DNA of 64,000 nucleotides from Heterohyrax brucei. Lineage: Eukaryota; Chordata; Mammalia; Hyracoidea; Procaviidae. Within the stretch, counting starts at the first letter, position 1; every line of letters starts with the position of its first letter. This document shows positions 47,049-57,699 of this stretch, piece by piece. Both the position numbers and the translations under genes were made by a program. The notes under the pieces were generated by a model, which was not told the origin of the DNA, did not search any database, and worked only from the letters and a program-made list of their open reading frames with translations. The stretch is from NCBI GenBank assembly GCA_028571685.1, contig CM053152.1, positions 23,816,001-23,880,000 on the forward strand, in the 5' to 3' direction.

Positions 47049-47198
47049 ATAAAAATCCATTGGTGACTCTTAGTGACCTTGTAAGACAGCGTACGTAGAA
47101 CTGCCCCATATAGTTTCTAAGGAGTGTGGTAGATTCAGACTACCAGCTCTTTGGTGAGCAACCATAACTCTTAACCCCTGGGCCACTAGGGTTTCCAT
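47049..47198 (-). mobile_element. AfroSINE close to a LAMA3 splice acceptor
   Basis: Antisense: tggtgactcttagtgacctt, gtagaactgccccatatagt, taacccctgggccactaggg. Ends 47 bp before the exon at 47246, so branch point and acceptor sit just outside it. Confidence 0.85.
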
Positions 47199-47245
47199 GG
47201 GCAGAAGAAGTGACTTCATTAACTGTGCCCATTTTGCTTTATCAG

Positions 47246-47363
47246 CTTTTCCATGTGGCCTACGTCTTAATCAAATTTGCTAATTCTCCTCGCCCTGACC
47301 TTTGGGTCTTGGAAAGATCTGTGGACTTTGGAACCACCTATTTACCTTGGCAATATTTTGCTC
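47246..47363 (+). CDS. LAMA3: LAMA3 coding exon: laminin N-terminal (LN) domain, middle part
   Basis: Coding exon of laminin alpha-3, an extracellular basement-membrane subunit; the long alpha-3B form carries an LN domain that supports laminin network polymerisation. The 118-nt exon reads in phase 0 as 39 residues, starting [20 protein letters not shown] and ending PWQYFA, with one base left over (phase 1). This [29 protein letters not shown] pattern is the conserved LN beta-sandwich core, and in wording it is closest to LAMA3 among alpha chains. Acceptor is tttgctttatcag, donor is gtaagta. The left-over C joins the next exon as CAT (His). The upstream exon, which should carry the conserved Cys pair and the WWQSP-type LN motif, was not found in the window. 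An AfroSINE ends only 47 bp before this exon. The exact exon number is uncertain (probably exon 3 of the long transcript). Confidence 0.95.
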
Positions 47364-48052
47364 GTAAGTAACCTTGTCTACTGTGTTATGAGGGGCTTGA
47401 ATTATTTCCAACTGATCAAGACTATGGGTCTCATTAGAAACTTCATCTCTCAATGTTGTTAGCTAGGGACTGGTCACTTTTAACCTAAGTAGTCCTCAGA
47501 ACATCTCCATTTCTTAAGCATGAGCATATTTATTCCAAGGACATGACTTGCAGAACTGAGATTGAAGTATCCCTATGATAAATGTTCTTGTATTATTTGG
47601 AAGAAATCAGCATGCTAGTAAGGGGGCTATATAGCTCCAGTCCTTTGTTTTTCATATAAAAGTAGAAACTGAGGTCCATCATTATGTGTCCATGTTGTGT
47701 ATTGCTTACCTTGACCCTGTTATTCTTATTAATGAAGAACATTAAGGTCTCTGAACATTATGATGAATTGAGGTGCACAGGAATTTTGCTTCCAGAAGGT
47801 CTGAATTTTCCATGGGAGTGCGTCAGAGGGTGCACTTTCCTGATTGGGCGTGAAGGATGTAGGACTTCATTTCCAAATATTTCAACTGAAAGTTATTTCT
47901 TTCAGAAATGAATAACTTTACCTAAGCTTTTGTCTCTATAAGTTTTAAATGTTTCTCTGTCCTTTTTTTTTTTTTTTTTTTTCAAAGAAACCTAAGGCTT
48001 TGTAAGAGATGGATAATACTTTATTTTATGGTAATAAACATTTTCTTCCTAG
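47364..48052 (+). other. LAMA3: LAMA3 intron between the first two recognised exons
   Basis: 689-bp intron, GT-AG. No interspersed repeat recognised. It holds a pure 20-base T run at 47963-47982 close to the acceptor. Confidence 0.9.
47963..47982. repeat. T homopolymer run
   Basis: Twenty consecutive T bases about 70 bp upstream of the acceptor at 48052. Confidence 0.95.
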
Positions 48053-48171
48053 ATTCTAAACGAGACTGTTGGGAACAGTTTGGGCAGCAGGCAAATATGG
48101 CTGTCACTCACGATGATGACATACTTTGCGTTACTGAGTATTCCCGTATTATTCCTTTGGAAAATGGTGAG
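48053..48171 (+). CDS. LAMA3: LAMA3 coding exon: LN domain, continued
   Basis: 119-nt exon entered in phase 1 (two bases complete a His codon from the previous exon) and left in phase 0. It encodes [11 protein letters not shown], then a DDD acidic patch, [11 protein letters not shown] and LENGE. The C-x(n)-F-G...D-D-x-x-C-T-E-Y-S-R-I-x-P-L-E-N-G-E series is diagnostic of laminin LN domains. The two cysteines (in RDCW and ILCV) fit conserved LN disulphide positions. Acceptor is ttttcttcctag, donor is gtgagt. There is no stop or frameshift. The intron before it is 689 bp and carries a 20-base T run at 47963-47982, about 70 bp upstream of the acceptor. Length and phase differ from a multiple of three, so skipping would break the frame. 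Confidence 0.95.
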
Positions 48172-49307
48172 GTGAGTGGACTTGGGAGTTGGGAGAGACA
48201 AGATTCAGGCATGAACATGGAGGTACAACGTGAAGCCAGATGGTGACCAAAGCTCAGGACTAAGCAGTAAATGAATCCCATCGAGGGCTTCCAAGATGTA
48301 TTAAATTTGGGTTGGAAATTTTGTTTAGGGTCTGCAATTCTCTCCAGGATGCCAGGATTTGAGATTCAAGGTCCACAGTTGTGAACTCTCTTTTCTGGTG
48401 ACATCTTTAGCAAGTGGGTCTCTAGTGATTGCAGCACTGACCTCTCCCGCCTCTTACTAATCCAGCATCTCCTGTAACAGGGAAGAGATGAGGGCTGTGT
48501 GGCCCCGCTAATCCCCGATCCCTTTTTTCCAGGATATGGTACCATCTGTAGGGGAGAAAATATTTCTGGGGTGAACGAAACTGGAGTTACTTTTGGCCTG
48601 TGTGAAGTCAGCCAGGTTGTTGTTAGGAAAGATGGGAAAACAGAAGTGGGGAAAATCAGGTTAAGAATTCCAGAGAAATCGTGAGGCCCAAATGAACATG
48701 AATTGAGTTTCAAGCAAACTTGCTTAGAAGGCGTTAGTCTCCCTTTCTTTAAGGGAAGAGCTATTTCTTGTGCAGCTCTAGCCGGTGTCTTCCGACAGGT
48801 GGTGAGTCATTCATGTTTCAAATGGTGCAACTCAGACTTCACCTCAGGCTTTAGAACAAAACCTGCTTATGAAGAAATTGTTTTGTCTCTGGCACAGTCA
48901 ACTTTCTTTTTCTTCAAATTCTTTAGATTGCTTAGCTTTGTTTCTTGGATGTAATTTGACAAGTTAGTTTATGTTTATGGGTTTTAACATTATGTTCTCA
49001 AGATTTCATAGCTGCACAGCTCCCCCAACTACACTGATAGAAAAAAGATTTAGAAATGAAATGAAGACACCCCTGGGAAGCCCAGGTTTCATGGACATAT
49101 TTCCAGATCTTGGAACTAAGAAGAAAGGGGAGATGAAACTAGCAATGATGTTTTTAGACATAAGTGATATCCAAGAGTAGATCACCTACAGAAATCTGAT
49201 GACTCAGAGAAACCAAGTGCTTTGAGGGACATGGGCTATTTTTGGTTACTTGCTGCTGAATTTTGATGAAAGGAATTTTTTTGTGTGTGTGTATGTGGTT
49301 GTTTTAG
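48172..49307 (+). other. LAMA3: LAMA3 intron, no repeat recognised
   Basis: 1136-bp GT-AG intron. I see no SINE, LINE or LTR in it, unlike its neighbours. A short GT-rich stretch (ttgtgtgtgtgtatgtgg) lies directly before the acceptor at 49306. Short open frames here show no recognisable domain. Confidence 0.85.
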
Positions 49308-49478
49308 GTTGTGGTGTCCTTGATAAATGGTCGGCCAGGTGCAAAAAATTTTACTTTCTCTCACACCCTGAGGGAGTTTACCAAGGCAACAAATATCCGC
49401 TTGCGTTTTCTGCGAACCAACACCCTCCTGGGACATCTCATCTCCAAAGCGCAGCGAGATCCCACAGTCACGCGGCGA
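49308..49478 (+). CDS. LAMA3: LAMA3 coding exon: C-terminal part of LN domain
   Basis: 171-nt exon, exactly 57 codons, phase 0 at both ends. It encodes [12 protein letters not shown], then [42 protein letters not shown]. The S-L-x-N-G-R-P, F-T-x-A-x-x-I-R-L-R-x-x-R-x-x-T-L and D-P-x-V-T-R-R blocks are the conserved end of the LN domain. The wording [14 protein letters not shown] is LAMA3-like rather than LAMA1-, LAMA2- or LAMA5-like. An Asn-Phe-Thr sequon is a possible N-glycosylation site. Acceptor is ggttgttttag, donor is gtgagta. Because the exon is symmetric, skipping it would keep the frame but remove a core LN strand segment. Confidence 0.96.
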
Positions 49479-49757
49479 GTGAGTAATAGTTTCAAGTGCA
49501 TTGTCGGTGTTTGTTTGTCAGATCAATTGCCTTGAACTCGTTCAAGCAACAGTTGTAGGTGGTAATGCTGTAGGCATAGGGGTTGTTCTTGTCTAAATAG
49601 TAGGTGAAATTAGGAGTTCGCTTGTTTGAAGAAAAATCGTTACATTCAAAAAAAGATAAAACATGAAAGATTATACCCAGCTGTGATAGGCTATAATTTT
49701 AGTATAATGATAAGCATCTGGATAGGCTATCTGCTATTGTAATACCAACTTTCAAAT

Positions 49758-49916
49758 TGCAAAACAGACTGATAGCTGCCAAGCCAATTCCAACTTATAG
49801 TGACCTTATAAGACAGAATTGCCCCATAGAGTTTCCAAAGAGCACCTGGTAGATTTGAGCTGCTGATTTCTTTGTTAACAGCTGTAGTACTTAGCCACTA
49901 CACCACCAGAGTTTCC
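49758..49916 (-). mobile_element. AfroSINE
   Basis: Antisense: tagctgccaagccaattcca, tagagtttccaaagagcacc, agccactacaccaccagagt. Confidence 0.86.
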
Positions 49917-50996
49917 TCCAAATCTCCGAGACTTGGCAAAATAACGACTTCTTATTTGTGCCACTGTCCAGTGTGGGTCAGCAGGTGGAATCTGCTCTAC
50001 ATGGCCATTCAGCGACCGAAGCTCTTTCTATCCAGAGGTGTAGCTAAGCTGTAGGGCCTCAGCATCCTCTTATGGGCTTCCCTGTATCTGGTTAGCAGGT
50101 ATGGGAAGAAAGAGGGCTTAGAGAAGATACATCTGCTCCAAACCACACAGATCATTTCCTTTGGCAAGAACTGGTTATATATCCTGCCTAATGCAACGAG
50201 GCTGGGTAACATAACCTACCTGTGTGCTCAGGAAGATGCAGAAGAGAACATAGATATTGGTGAATGCTAGTAGATGTACATCCTGCAAACCTCTTACTCT
50301 CAGGTGTCAGGAGAGTAAGTACCCTTGTCTTCAGGAGGAAGCCAACAGAATGAAAACCCTGAGCTTGCGCTTCTCCCCTTCTGATTTCCTGCTAGTGCCT
50401 CCTATTGGCAAAAGCGGAGGGGCCACCAACTGCAAAACAGTTTATTGTTGCAGTGCGTTAAGTCCAGGAAAAAAGAGCTGAGTGGAAAGTGGACCTGGAC
50501 TAGCAAATGGAAGATATCTAGGTCACCTTGTAGAGTTTGTATTTTTTTTTTTTCTGTAGGTAATATCAGAGAACTGAGAAAGGAAAGGAGAGAGCAAAAA
50601 GTAAGATTTGTTTCAGTTTTGAGTGTTTTCAAGAAAATGACCAGGCACCTTGGGGGAAGGTGTATTTGCTGCCCACTTAGCCCTCTCTGAGCTGCCGCAG
50701 AGGTGGGGATAACGTTGCATCAGAGGATGGATATTTACACGTAAGAGATGGGCCTTCTGATAAAGCTGCCACCGACTGCATTTCCATTTCTCCTGGTGCC
50801 CTTGCCACTGATAATACCTCACTGCCTTCTTTTGTCCTTTTTGTCTTGTTGGGGGCTGCAAGGTTTGTTGTGATTATATGTACATTTTCACAGCCTATTC
50901 TATTAAATAATTTTTGACAATGCGTACTACATGTAATCACGATCACCCCCTCCCCCCAGTCTAGGATGCTTTTTTAAAATAGAGGACTATAATACC

Positions 50997-51160
50997 TACG
51001 AGCCTCAGTTGCACAGTGCTTAAGAGCACAGGCTACAAACTAAAAGACTGGCAGTTTGAATCCCCCAGGCACTCCTTGGAAACCATATTGGGCAGTTCTA
51101 CTCTGTCCCTATAGGTTGCTGTGAGTCAGAATCAACTCAACAGCAGTTTTTTTTTTTTTT
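50997..51160 (+). mobile_element. AfroSINE
   Basis: Sense: gagcctcagttgcacagtgc head, ctggcagtttgaatccccca box B region, ttctactctgtccctatagg, gtgagtcagaatcaactcaa and a T-rich tail. Confidence 0.88.
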
Positions 51161-51182
51161 GAATCATGTTACACTGTCCATT

Positions 51183-51416
51183 GAAGCTTGTTTGTTGCTA
51201 TGGTGCTGAACAGGTTTCAGGGATGCTTTTAGACTACTGTAAACTAGCAAGAAAGGCCTGGTGATCTCCTTCGGAAAATCAGCCAGTGAAAACTGTATGG
51301 ATGACAATGGTCCAGCCCACAACTCATCACAGGGGTGGTGCAGATAGGGCAGCATTTCGCTGTATTGTGCACAGGGCTGCCATGAGTTAGGGCCAACTTG
51401 GCAGCAGATAACAATA
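51183..51416 (+). mobile_element. RTE-tailed SINE, 5'-truncated
   Basis: Sense: ttgttgctatggtgctgaac, aggtttcagggatgctttta, aagaaaggcctggtgatctc, ggtggtgcagatagggcagc, gccatgagttagggccaact, ending cagcagataacaataa. Same family as 58066-58415 without its tRNA head. Confidence 0.75.
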
Positions 51417-52141
51417 ATCTTGTCGTACCAAGTACACGTGCTCTTGGGGTAAATGCTGATCTAGTCCTTTTCTGTTGTATTACTGCAGCCCTTAACATTG
51501 TGGAGAGAGAGATCTCTATAGCCATCAGCTTGAAGCTTCCCTAATACCAAATATTTCCAGAATTAACAAGAGGAGTTGTTAATGTTTCCAGATGAAGTCA
51601 GGTGTTGAAGTAGGAAGCTTTGACACTTTAATAGTTTTTAATAAGGAAACCAGAAGAAAACCCCACTTTTGATGATTACACTCAACAAAAACCAAAATCT
51701 AAAAGGCCTCTAGTCCTTTTGATTCAAAGACTTCCACCTGACAGGTGTTTTTCTCACTGGCCACATGACCTACATGAAAGAGTGCTCAACAGCCCCCACT
51801 TTTCCTCCCCAATGCTACACAGTCTTCTGCCGAGTCTGACAAGTTAGGAGAGCTGGCAGTTTGCCACCTACAGTCGCTGAAGGAGAGGCCATTGACATAC
51901 TGAAGATGCGCCTTGTGGATGAGACGGCAGGCACATGTCTGTAGCCTAGATAAGGGACCAGTCTTTGCCTGGGTTTGCAGCGTGCTGTCTGGCCTTGGAA
52001 GAGCTTGAATTTCTGACTCTGGTTTTACTCACAGAGACATCAAGGCTACCACAGCTGCTGGTGGCCCTGCATTCTCAGGGTTGTATCTGACTCTTCTTTG
52101 TAAATATCATCTCCCAGAGCCCAGAAAGTATTCTGCACATC

Positions 52142-52351
52142 AAACCACCAAACCAGTTGCTGTCGAGTTGATTACAACTCATGGAAACTCCATGTGTGCA
52201 GAGTAGAACTACACTGCACAGGTATTTAATGGCTGTAAGCTTTCGAGAACAGATTGCCAGGCCTTTCTTCTAAGGTGCCTCTGGGTAGGGTTGAACGCTG
52301 ACCTTTTGGTTAGTAGCTGATCATGTAACTGCTTGCACCACTCAAGGACTC
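52142..52351 (-). mobile_element. AfroSINE, long-body subtype
   Basis: Antisense: aaaccagttgctgtcgagtt tail, agattgccaggcctttcttc and aaggtgcctctgggtagggt body, gcaccactcaaggactcc head. Confidence 0.86.
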
Positions 52352-52380
52352 CTGTTTGTGCACAGTATGTACAAGGTACC

Positions 52381-52401
52381 TTTTTTTTTTTTTTTTTTTT
52401 T
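52381..52401. repeat. T homopolymer run
   Basis: 21 consecutive T bases, 30 bp after the head of the AfroSINE. Confidence 0.95.
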
Positions 52402-52773
52402 GGTAAATGAGTATATTTGGTTTATAAAACCCCAGAAAAAGAAAAACTAGGAAGATGTGAATCCCTTTTCAAAAGTCCATGGGATGTGATTCTTTTCCAA
52501 GGCAATTTCACTCAATGCATTTAAAGCACTTGACTTGCAAAGTTGGACAAATTTGGCGGTATGCAGTTAAATTTGATTAAAGAATGCATGTATGTTTTAA
52601 GGAAAATTACATCTGCTTTTGGCTGCCTTTGTGATGAAGTAGGCAGGGAGAAGTAGCTCACAAATACAGGGAAAAAGGGAAGCAGGGCGAGTACAGATGT
52701 GGCCTACATATTAGAAAGGGAATGTTTGTGTTGCTGGTCAGTAATACTAACATGTTCTTTTTTCGGTATGTAG

Positions 52774-52865
52774 TATTATTACAGCATAAAGGACATCAGC
52801 ATTGGTGGGCGGTGTGTTTGCAATGGCCATGCTGAAGTCTGCAATGCAGACAATCCTGAAAAACT
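52774..52865 (+). CDS. LAMA3: LAMA3 coding exon: end of LN domain and start of first LE module
   Basis: 92-nt exon, phase 0 in and phase 2 out (30 codons plus CT, which joins G of the next exon to give Leu). It encodes [20 protein letters not shown], then [26 protein letters not shown] is the invariant junction between the LN domain and the first laminin-type EGF-like (LE) repeat. It supplies the first three cysteines of that module. Acceptor is tttttcggtatgtag, with a less regular pyrimidine tract than its neighbours; donor is gtaagtat. The preceding intron is 3295 bp and holds several SINEs. The exon is not symmetric, so skipping would shift the frame. Confidence 0.96.
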
Positions 52866-55326
52866 GTAAGTATGTGTATAGGTGTTTTTAGTTTTACTGT
52901 GGTCATGTCTAAATGTGTCTATACCATTAACTACTTCTAGGAGCTTCCCCTCAGTAAGAATGTTTCAGGGTTAGCAGCTAAATTGACTGGTGTCCAGAGT
53001 GGAGCTTCCCCTACAGCCCAGTGCAGACGTGGCTAGTCAGTCACAGCACTCCTCACGGATGATCTAGCCTACAGGCACCAAATCCCCTCCAAGGTGGTGC
53101 TCTGGGCAGCCACTGTGTAATAATTGCTTAGGGTGGCATCAGAAATAAAGCCTGTCTGTCATCTTTGGTCTAATAGGAAAAGAGGTACATGTTCCAAATC
53201 TATCTTGTTTTTCATGGAAGTATATTTTGCATACAGTAAGATGCAAGGATCTTAAATGTGACCTGTTTGCCAATTGTTTACACTGTTGCCACTCCCTCAA
53301 GAGAGATACTGTTAAGGGTTGGAAATTACTGGATACTAAATATAGTAATAATTTTCTCTCAATGTTTCATTTAAAGGCTATAATTCCCCATGAGCAACAT
53401 TTGCTAGAGATATATTTTACTTTGCATCAGATTCAGGTTTGTACATCTTTAGGTCACACTTGGTGTTCAGGTGGAGTTGTTTAGACACCATACATGATAT
53501 GCTTCATGGTGCCTTCTCCTGACCAGCAGCAATTTTTAACGTTGTTAGCTGTCCTTCAGCTTTCAGAGGGTGCTGTCCCAGAGCAAGGACTTGTTTAACA
53601 ATGATTACATAAACTGTCACCATTATGTAGCCTTCTAGAGAGTAGGCCTGAAGACACTGGAATTCAGGTCAGTTAAGTTCTGAGTAGCAGAAAGAAGAGA
53701 GAAAAGAGGTTGGGAGAACATCCTTGAGCCTGGGACAGAGTAGCGCCATGTGGGAGCAGATGGTTGTGTAGTGGCGGGTCACCAGAAGGCTGTCTGCCTT
53801 GATGGGAATAGGAGAGGCCACTGAGGGTAAAGGCTCCCATCCTTTTTTGTAACGCTAACATGAATATATAAATTCAGTATTGATTATTTTCACTGTTGTT
53901 GGATATGCATGAATTGTGGGGTTTTCTAAAAATCATTCATTCATTCAAAACATGTTCTCGAAGGTCTTGCAACTATTCGCTTGACAAACAAGGAGTACAA
54001 GAATCCCAGTAGGGGTAACTGACAAATAAACAATCACAGTGAAGTATGACTAGGGGTTTGCTAGGTGGCTTGTTCCTGGCAGAGAAAGTTAACAGCTGAA
54101 AGCACCATAGAGACGTCACTGAACATCTGAGCAACTTGGAAATTGTGTCATCATTTTAAAGCTTTCATTTCTTTCATTTTCTAGTTTAAAGTTGACTCCA
54201 GCAGGTGGGTTGATTAGGGTTTTCCTTTTCTAATTCTTATTTCAGAAAAGGCTTAGCTGACCAAGAACTGGATGCTAGCACTCTGCAGCAGCAACCTGCA
54301 ATCGTACCCTACACTTTGATCTTACTCTCTACTTCCTTGATCCTCATCCCAAATAATCTTGCAGTGGATGGTCAAGCCCCTCAGTGTATGATATTAGACA
54401 GTATGTAATAAGTCATCTATGCTGAAAGAAATTTCTAATTTTATTCTTAGCTGTTATTTTCTGTCATCTTATGAAATGCATCTGATGTGTTTTCCCCTGG
54501 ATTTGGCTTCTCTGTTTCCTAAGTCTAGGTTGCCAGTTAGAGATCTTGTTTTGTATTTCATTGTTGAAATTTCTCTTAGTTTAGGATTGTGCAGATTACA
54601 ATGGTCTATAAATTCATTACTTAAAATACAGTGATACTTTCAGAGCTGTGATTTAAATATAATATTAACATTATAGAGAAAACACCTTTTTGATGGCACT
54701 CTTTTTATAATAAAAGCAATTTGAAGGAATACAGTCACTTGCATCTACCTGTTCTGTGAAATGGATGTGACGTACGGTGGGTGGCGGCAATGCCCAACAG
54801 TTGAAACTGCCAACATTTGCCATGTAGTTTTACTGAATGGTCACCAACAGCACTGCCCTTCTTTTTCTTCTCAGTTACTGGGTGACTGTTACCTATAATC
54901 TAGCCCTCCATTAGTTCATTTCACACTAGGAAATGAAGAGTGTTCCAATTCCTTTTCACCCTTCATCACAAAGAATTATTCTGGGGGAAATTGCCAATTT
55001 TAATTTTTCATAGAATCTCAATATGTATATCCATGTATCTTACAGCATTTTATGGTTGCCAGAGCACGTCTACAACTATGCAATGCAAATGTTATTATTC
55101 CCATTGTATCTAGGAAGTGACTAAGGATGGGCATCAAACAGATTACCTGCAGAGATAAGGAGGGCTGAGTTTCAGTCCTGAGCAGTAGATGCAAAGACAA
55201 GGTTTCCATAGCAACTGTCAGACTGAGCTAAGAGAGATTTAGGAAAAGCGTGGTTTTGGCCACCAATACAATTCAGACAGGTCCCAGCCACTTTTTTTCT
55301 TGTTGTTTTTACTATATTCCGTTTTA

Positions 55327-55478
55327 ATGGTGGCTCAGTGGTGAAGAGCTCGGCTGCTAACCAAAAGGTTAGTGGTTTGAATCCACTAGGCACTCCTTGG
55401 AAATCTAATGGGACAGTTCTACTCTGTCCCATAGGATCACTGTGAGTTGGAACTGAATCAGTGGCACACAACATCAGC
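55327..55478 (+). mobile_element. AfroSINE
   Basis: Sense: tggtggctcagtggtgaaga head, gttagtggtttgaatccact box B region, ctactctgtcccataggatc, gtgagttggaactgaatcag. Confidence 0.87.
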
Positions 55479-55484
55479 GTTGCA

Positions 55485-55682
55485 AATGGTACAAATGGTA
55501 AGCGCTAGACTAATACACAAAAGGTTTGTGGTTTGAAACCCCCCAGAGCTGTGTCAGAAGACAGGCCTGGCAATCTGCTTCTGAAGGGGCACAGCCGTGA
55601 AAACTGTCCGAAGCACAGTTCTACTCAGCGTGTACAAGGTTGCTGTGAGTTGGCATCAACTCGGTGGCAACAACATGACAGT
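55485..55682 (+). mobile_element. AfroSINE, second subtype in tandem
   Basis: Sense: caaatggtacaaatggtaag head, gtttgtggtttgaaaccccc box B region, caggcctggcaatctgcttc, gtgagttggcatcaactcgg 3' end. Confidence 0.84.
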
Positions 55683-55820
55683 AATTGGACTGCATGTTCC
55701 TCGAGTGGTCCTCTCTTGTGTTTCAGTCTTGTGTGTGCCAAATATTTCACGGCAACAAGCTGAGATTGCCTCTTTGATAAGTGCCCATTTGGCCTCCAGC
55801 TGGGCTGAGCTGCCAGTAAA

Positions 55821-55845
55821 ATGTGTGTGTGTGTGTGTGTGTGTG
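55821..55845. repeat. GT microsatellite
   Basis: About twelve GT dinucleotides in a row. Confidence 0.95.
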
Positions 55846-56295
55846 GAAGATGACACCCTCCTTAAGAGGGTAAATGAATGTATGCCATCCTGCCTTTCCT
55901 CAGAGAAGAGGGGAGTTTTTTTTAGGAAACTGTTTTGAATCCTCTTTCCAGCACAGATGAACAAGAGACCAAACCCTGGTGTTGTAATTCAATGGTATGG
56001 CTACACACTTTTATTTTAACTTGGCAAAATTTTAGGGCAGATGTATAATCTTTTGAAGCTAGATTTTTAGTTTTTCCCCTTTGCCTCACTGAGTCATCTC
56101 TTTGGGGCCAGTGGTGGAGCTGGTTGTTGCAGCTTGCATAGTCTCAGCCGGTTGAGTTCCCTGAGACCTGATCATCTGTCCCAGTCCCTGGGGCCTGCGA
56201 GTCTCTGTACCGAGCCCAGGCGAGAGCAGGACTCCTGAGCAGGCCTTTCTCGGAGGTCTATTCCTGATATTTCTGAACAGATTCCTTTTTAAAAA

Positions 56296-57125
56296 ATTGT
56301 TGTTAAGATATATATAACATAGCATTTGCCAATTCAAGATTTTTCTGTGTGCGGTTTAGTGACAGTAATTACACTGATCGTGTTGGGCAACCGCCACCGT
56401 CTCTATTGCCAAATGTCCCCATCACTGTAAACAGCAACGCAGTGCTTTCTAAACAGTGATTCCTCCCGTCCTCCTCCGTTTCTCCTGTGACAGCCCTAGT
56501 AAACTTTGCCCTCTGTCTTAGTCACCTAGCGCTGCTGTAACAGAAACACCGCAAGGGAGGGGCTTTAACCAAGAGAAGTTGATTTTCTCACAATCCAGTA
56601 GGCTACAAGCCTAAATTCAGGGTGTCAGCTCCCGGGGAAGGCTTCCTCTCTCTGTTGGCTCTGGAGGAACATCTTGGTCATCAGTCTTCCCTTGGTCGGG
56701 GAGCCTATCAGCGCAGGGCCTCAGGTCCAGAGCATGCAGTCTGCTCCTGCCACTGGTTTCTTGGTAGCGTGAGGTTGCCATGTCTCTCTGCTCGCTTCTC
56801 TCTTTTACATCTCAAAGACACTGACTGAGGGCACTATCTAGTCTTGTGTATCTCCTCAGTATAACTGCTACTAATCCATCTCATTTCATCATAGTTCTAG
56901 GACTTACAGCACATAGAAAAGTCACATAAAATGGTGAGCAATCACACAGTACTGGAACTCACGGCCTAGCTAAGTTGGCAGATATTTTAGGGAGACACAA
57001 TTCAATCCATCACAGTCTCTATACATTTGCCTATTCTAGATATTACATATAAGTAAAATCATATAAAGTTTATCTTTTTGTGATTGACATGCTTCACTCA
57101 GCTTAATACTTTCAAGGTAAATGGA
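56296..57125 (-). mobile_element. Old L1M-type 3' UTR, split by an LTR
   Basis: Antisense pieces 56296-56513 (ttgttgttaagatatatata, gtgttgggcaaccgccaccg, atgtccccatcactgtaaac) and 57015-57125 (tctctatacatttgcctatt, tataagtaaaatcatataaa, cttcactcagcttaatactt). Order and content match old L1M 3' sequence and become colinear when the LTR is removed. Confidence 0.75.
56514..57014 (-). mobile_element. ERVL/MaLR-like solo LTR inside L1M
   Basis: Antisense: tgtcttagtcacctagcgct, taacagaaacaccgcaaggg, tatcagcgcagggcctcagg, acacaattcaatccatcaca. The L1M sequence resumes directly after it; a short shared gtct at the borders is compatible with a target duplication. Confidence 0.85.
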
Positions 57126-57184
57126 TTCTTAACACATCCTAATGACCTCAGCACTGATTTACTTGTTTGCTCATTTATTGTAAT

Positions 57185-57360
57185 CAGGGCTTTGAAGCGT
57201 TTCATTCCAGTTTGAACCCCTGCTGGTAATTTGCATCTGCACTTCAGATATACTGAATCGAACTCTACATTTTAACAAGATCTTCTAGGTAGCACAGCTA
57301 GGGATGAAACACGGACTCTCAGCAGGGGTTCAAACCATAATGACATGGCTCAAAGCCCTG
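57185..57360. mobile_element. hAT foldback element (MITE-like) with 41-bp inverted repeats
   Basis: 176 bp. Left end cagggctttgaagcgtttca and right end (reversed) cagggctttgagccatgtca begin imperfect 41-bp inverted repeats (57185-57225 and 57320-57360, 34 of 41 matching). Flanked by attgtaat and actgtaat, an 8-bp target duplication with one mismatch, as expected for hAT. The interior (atactgaatcgaactctaca, tttaacaagatcttctaggt) resembles the core of MER5-like elements. Confidence 0.85.
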
Positions 57361-57384
57361 ACTGTAATACGGTGACGTAGAGAG

Positions 57385-57590
57385 GAAAAGCTGGAGCTCC
57401 AGACAGACTTAGGTTTGAAATATGGCTGTCCATTTATCACCATGTCACCTTTTCAAGTGTTTCAGGATCTCTGAGTCTTAGTTTTATCATCTATAAAATG
57501 GGTATCATGAGTTTCATTTTGTATGACTTGGGGGACTGGAAAAAAAATATATGCAAAATGCTTTGTTGTTATAATTGCTCAGTAAATGCT
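57385..57590 (+). mobile_element. MIR SINE near the LE1 exon
   Basis: Sense: gagctccagacagacttagg, catgtcaccttttcaagtgt, tctgagtcttagttttatca, tctataaaatgggtatcatg, ttgctcagtaaatgct. Full MIR order; ends about 110 bp before the exon at 57700. Confidence 0.78.
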
Positions 57591-57699
57591 CCTGGTTAGG
57601 ATTACCATGATGATTACATTCATGTGCCGGTTTTTAACACAGGAGCAACTGACCTTCAGACTTTTCAGATAACTGAGATGTGCTTCATCCACACACCAG

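Larger units (their letters stand above)
1..47245 (+). other. LAMA3: LAMA3 5' intron (3' 47 kb of it)
   Basis: All sequence before the first recognised exon is read as one intron of LAMA3. The exon at 47246 starts inside the LN domain, and no exon encoding the signal peptide or the first LN half was seen on either strand. Content is almost wholly interspersed repeats plus old unrecognised sequence. I saw no CpG island, promoter-like block or other host gene. In human the neighbours of LAMA3 are ANKRD29 and TTC39C; nothing resembling them was recognised. A small unrecognised non-coding exon cannot be excluded. Confidence 0.75.
49479..52773 (+). other. LAMA3: LAMA3 intron with SINEs
   Basis: 3295-bp GT-AG intron. 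Contains AfroSINEs at 49758-49916, 50997-51160 and 52142-52351, an RTE-tailed SINE at 51183-51416 and a T run at 52381-52401. The remaining parts (for example 49917-50996 and 51417-52141) show nothing I recognise. Confidence 0.85.
52866..57699 (+). other. LAMA3: LAMA3 intron with SINEs, split L1M, LTR, hAT and MIR
   Basis: 4834-bp GT-AG intron. 52866-55326 has no repeat I can name; a stretch near 53935-54060 weakly resembles an L2-type 3' end. Beyond that come two AfroSINEs, a GT microsatellite, an L1M 3' UTR split by an LTR, a hAT foldback element and a MIR, all annotated separately. Confidence 0.85.
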
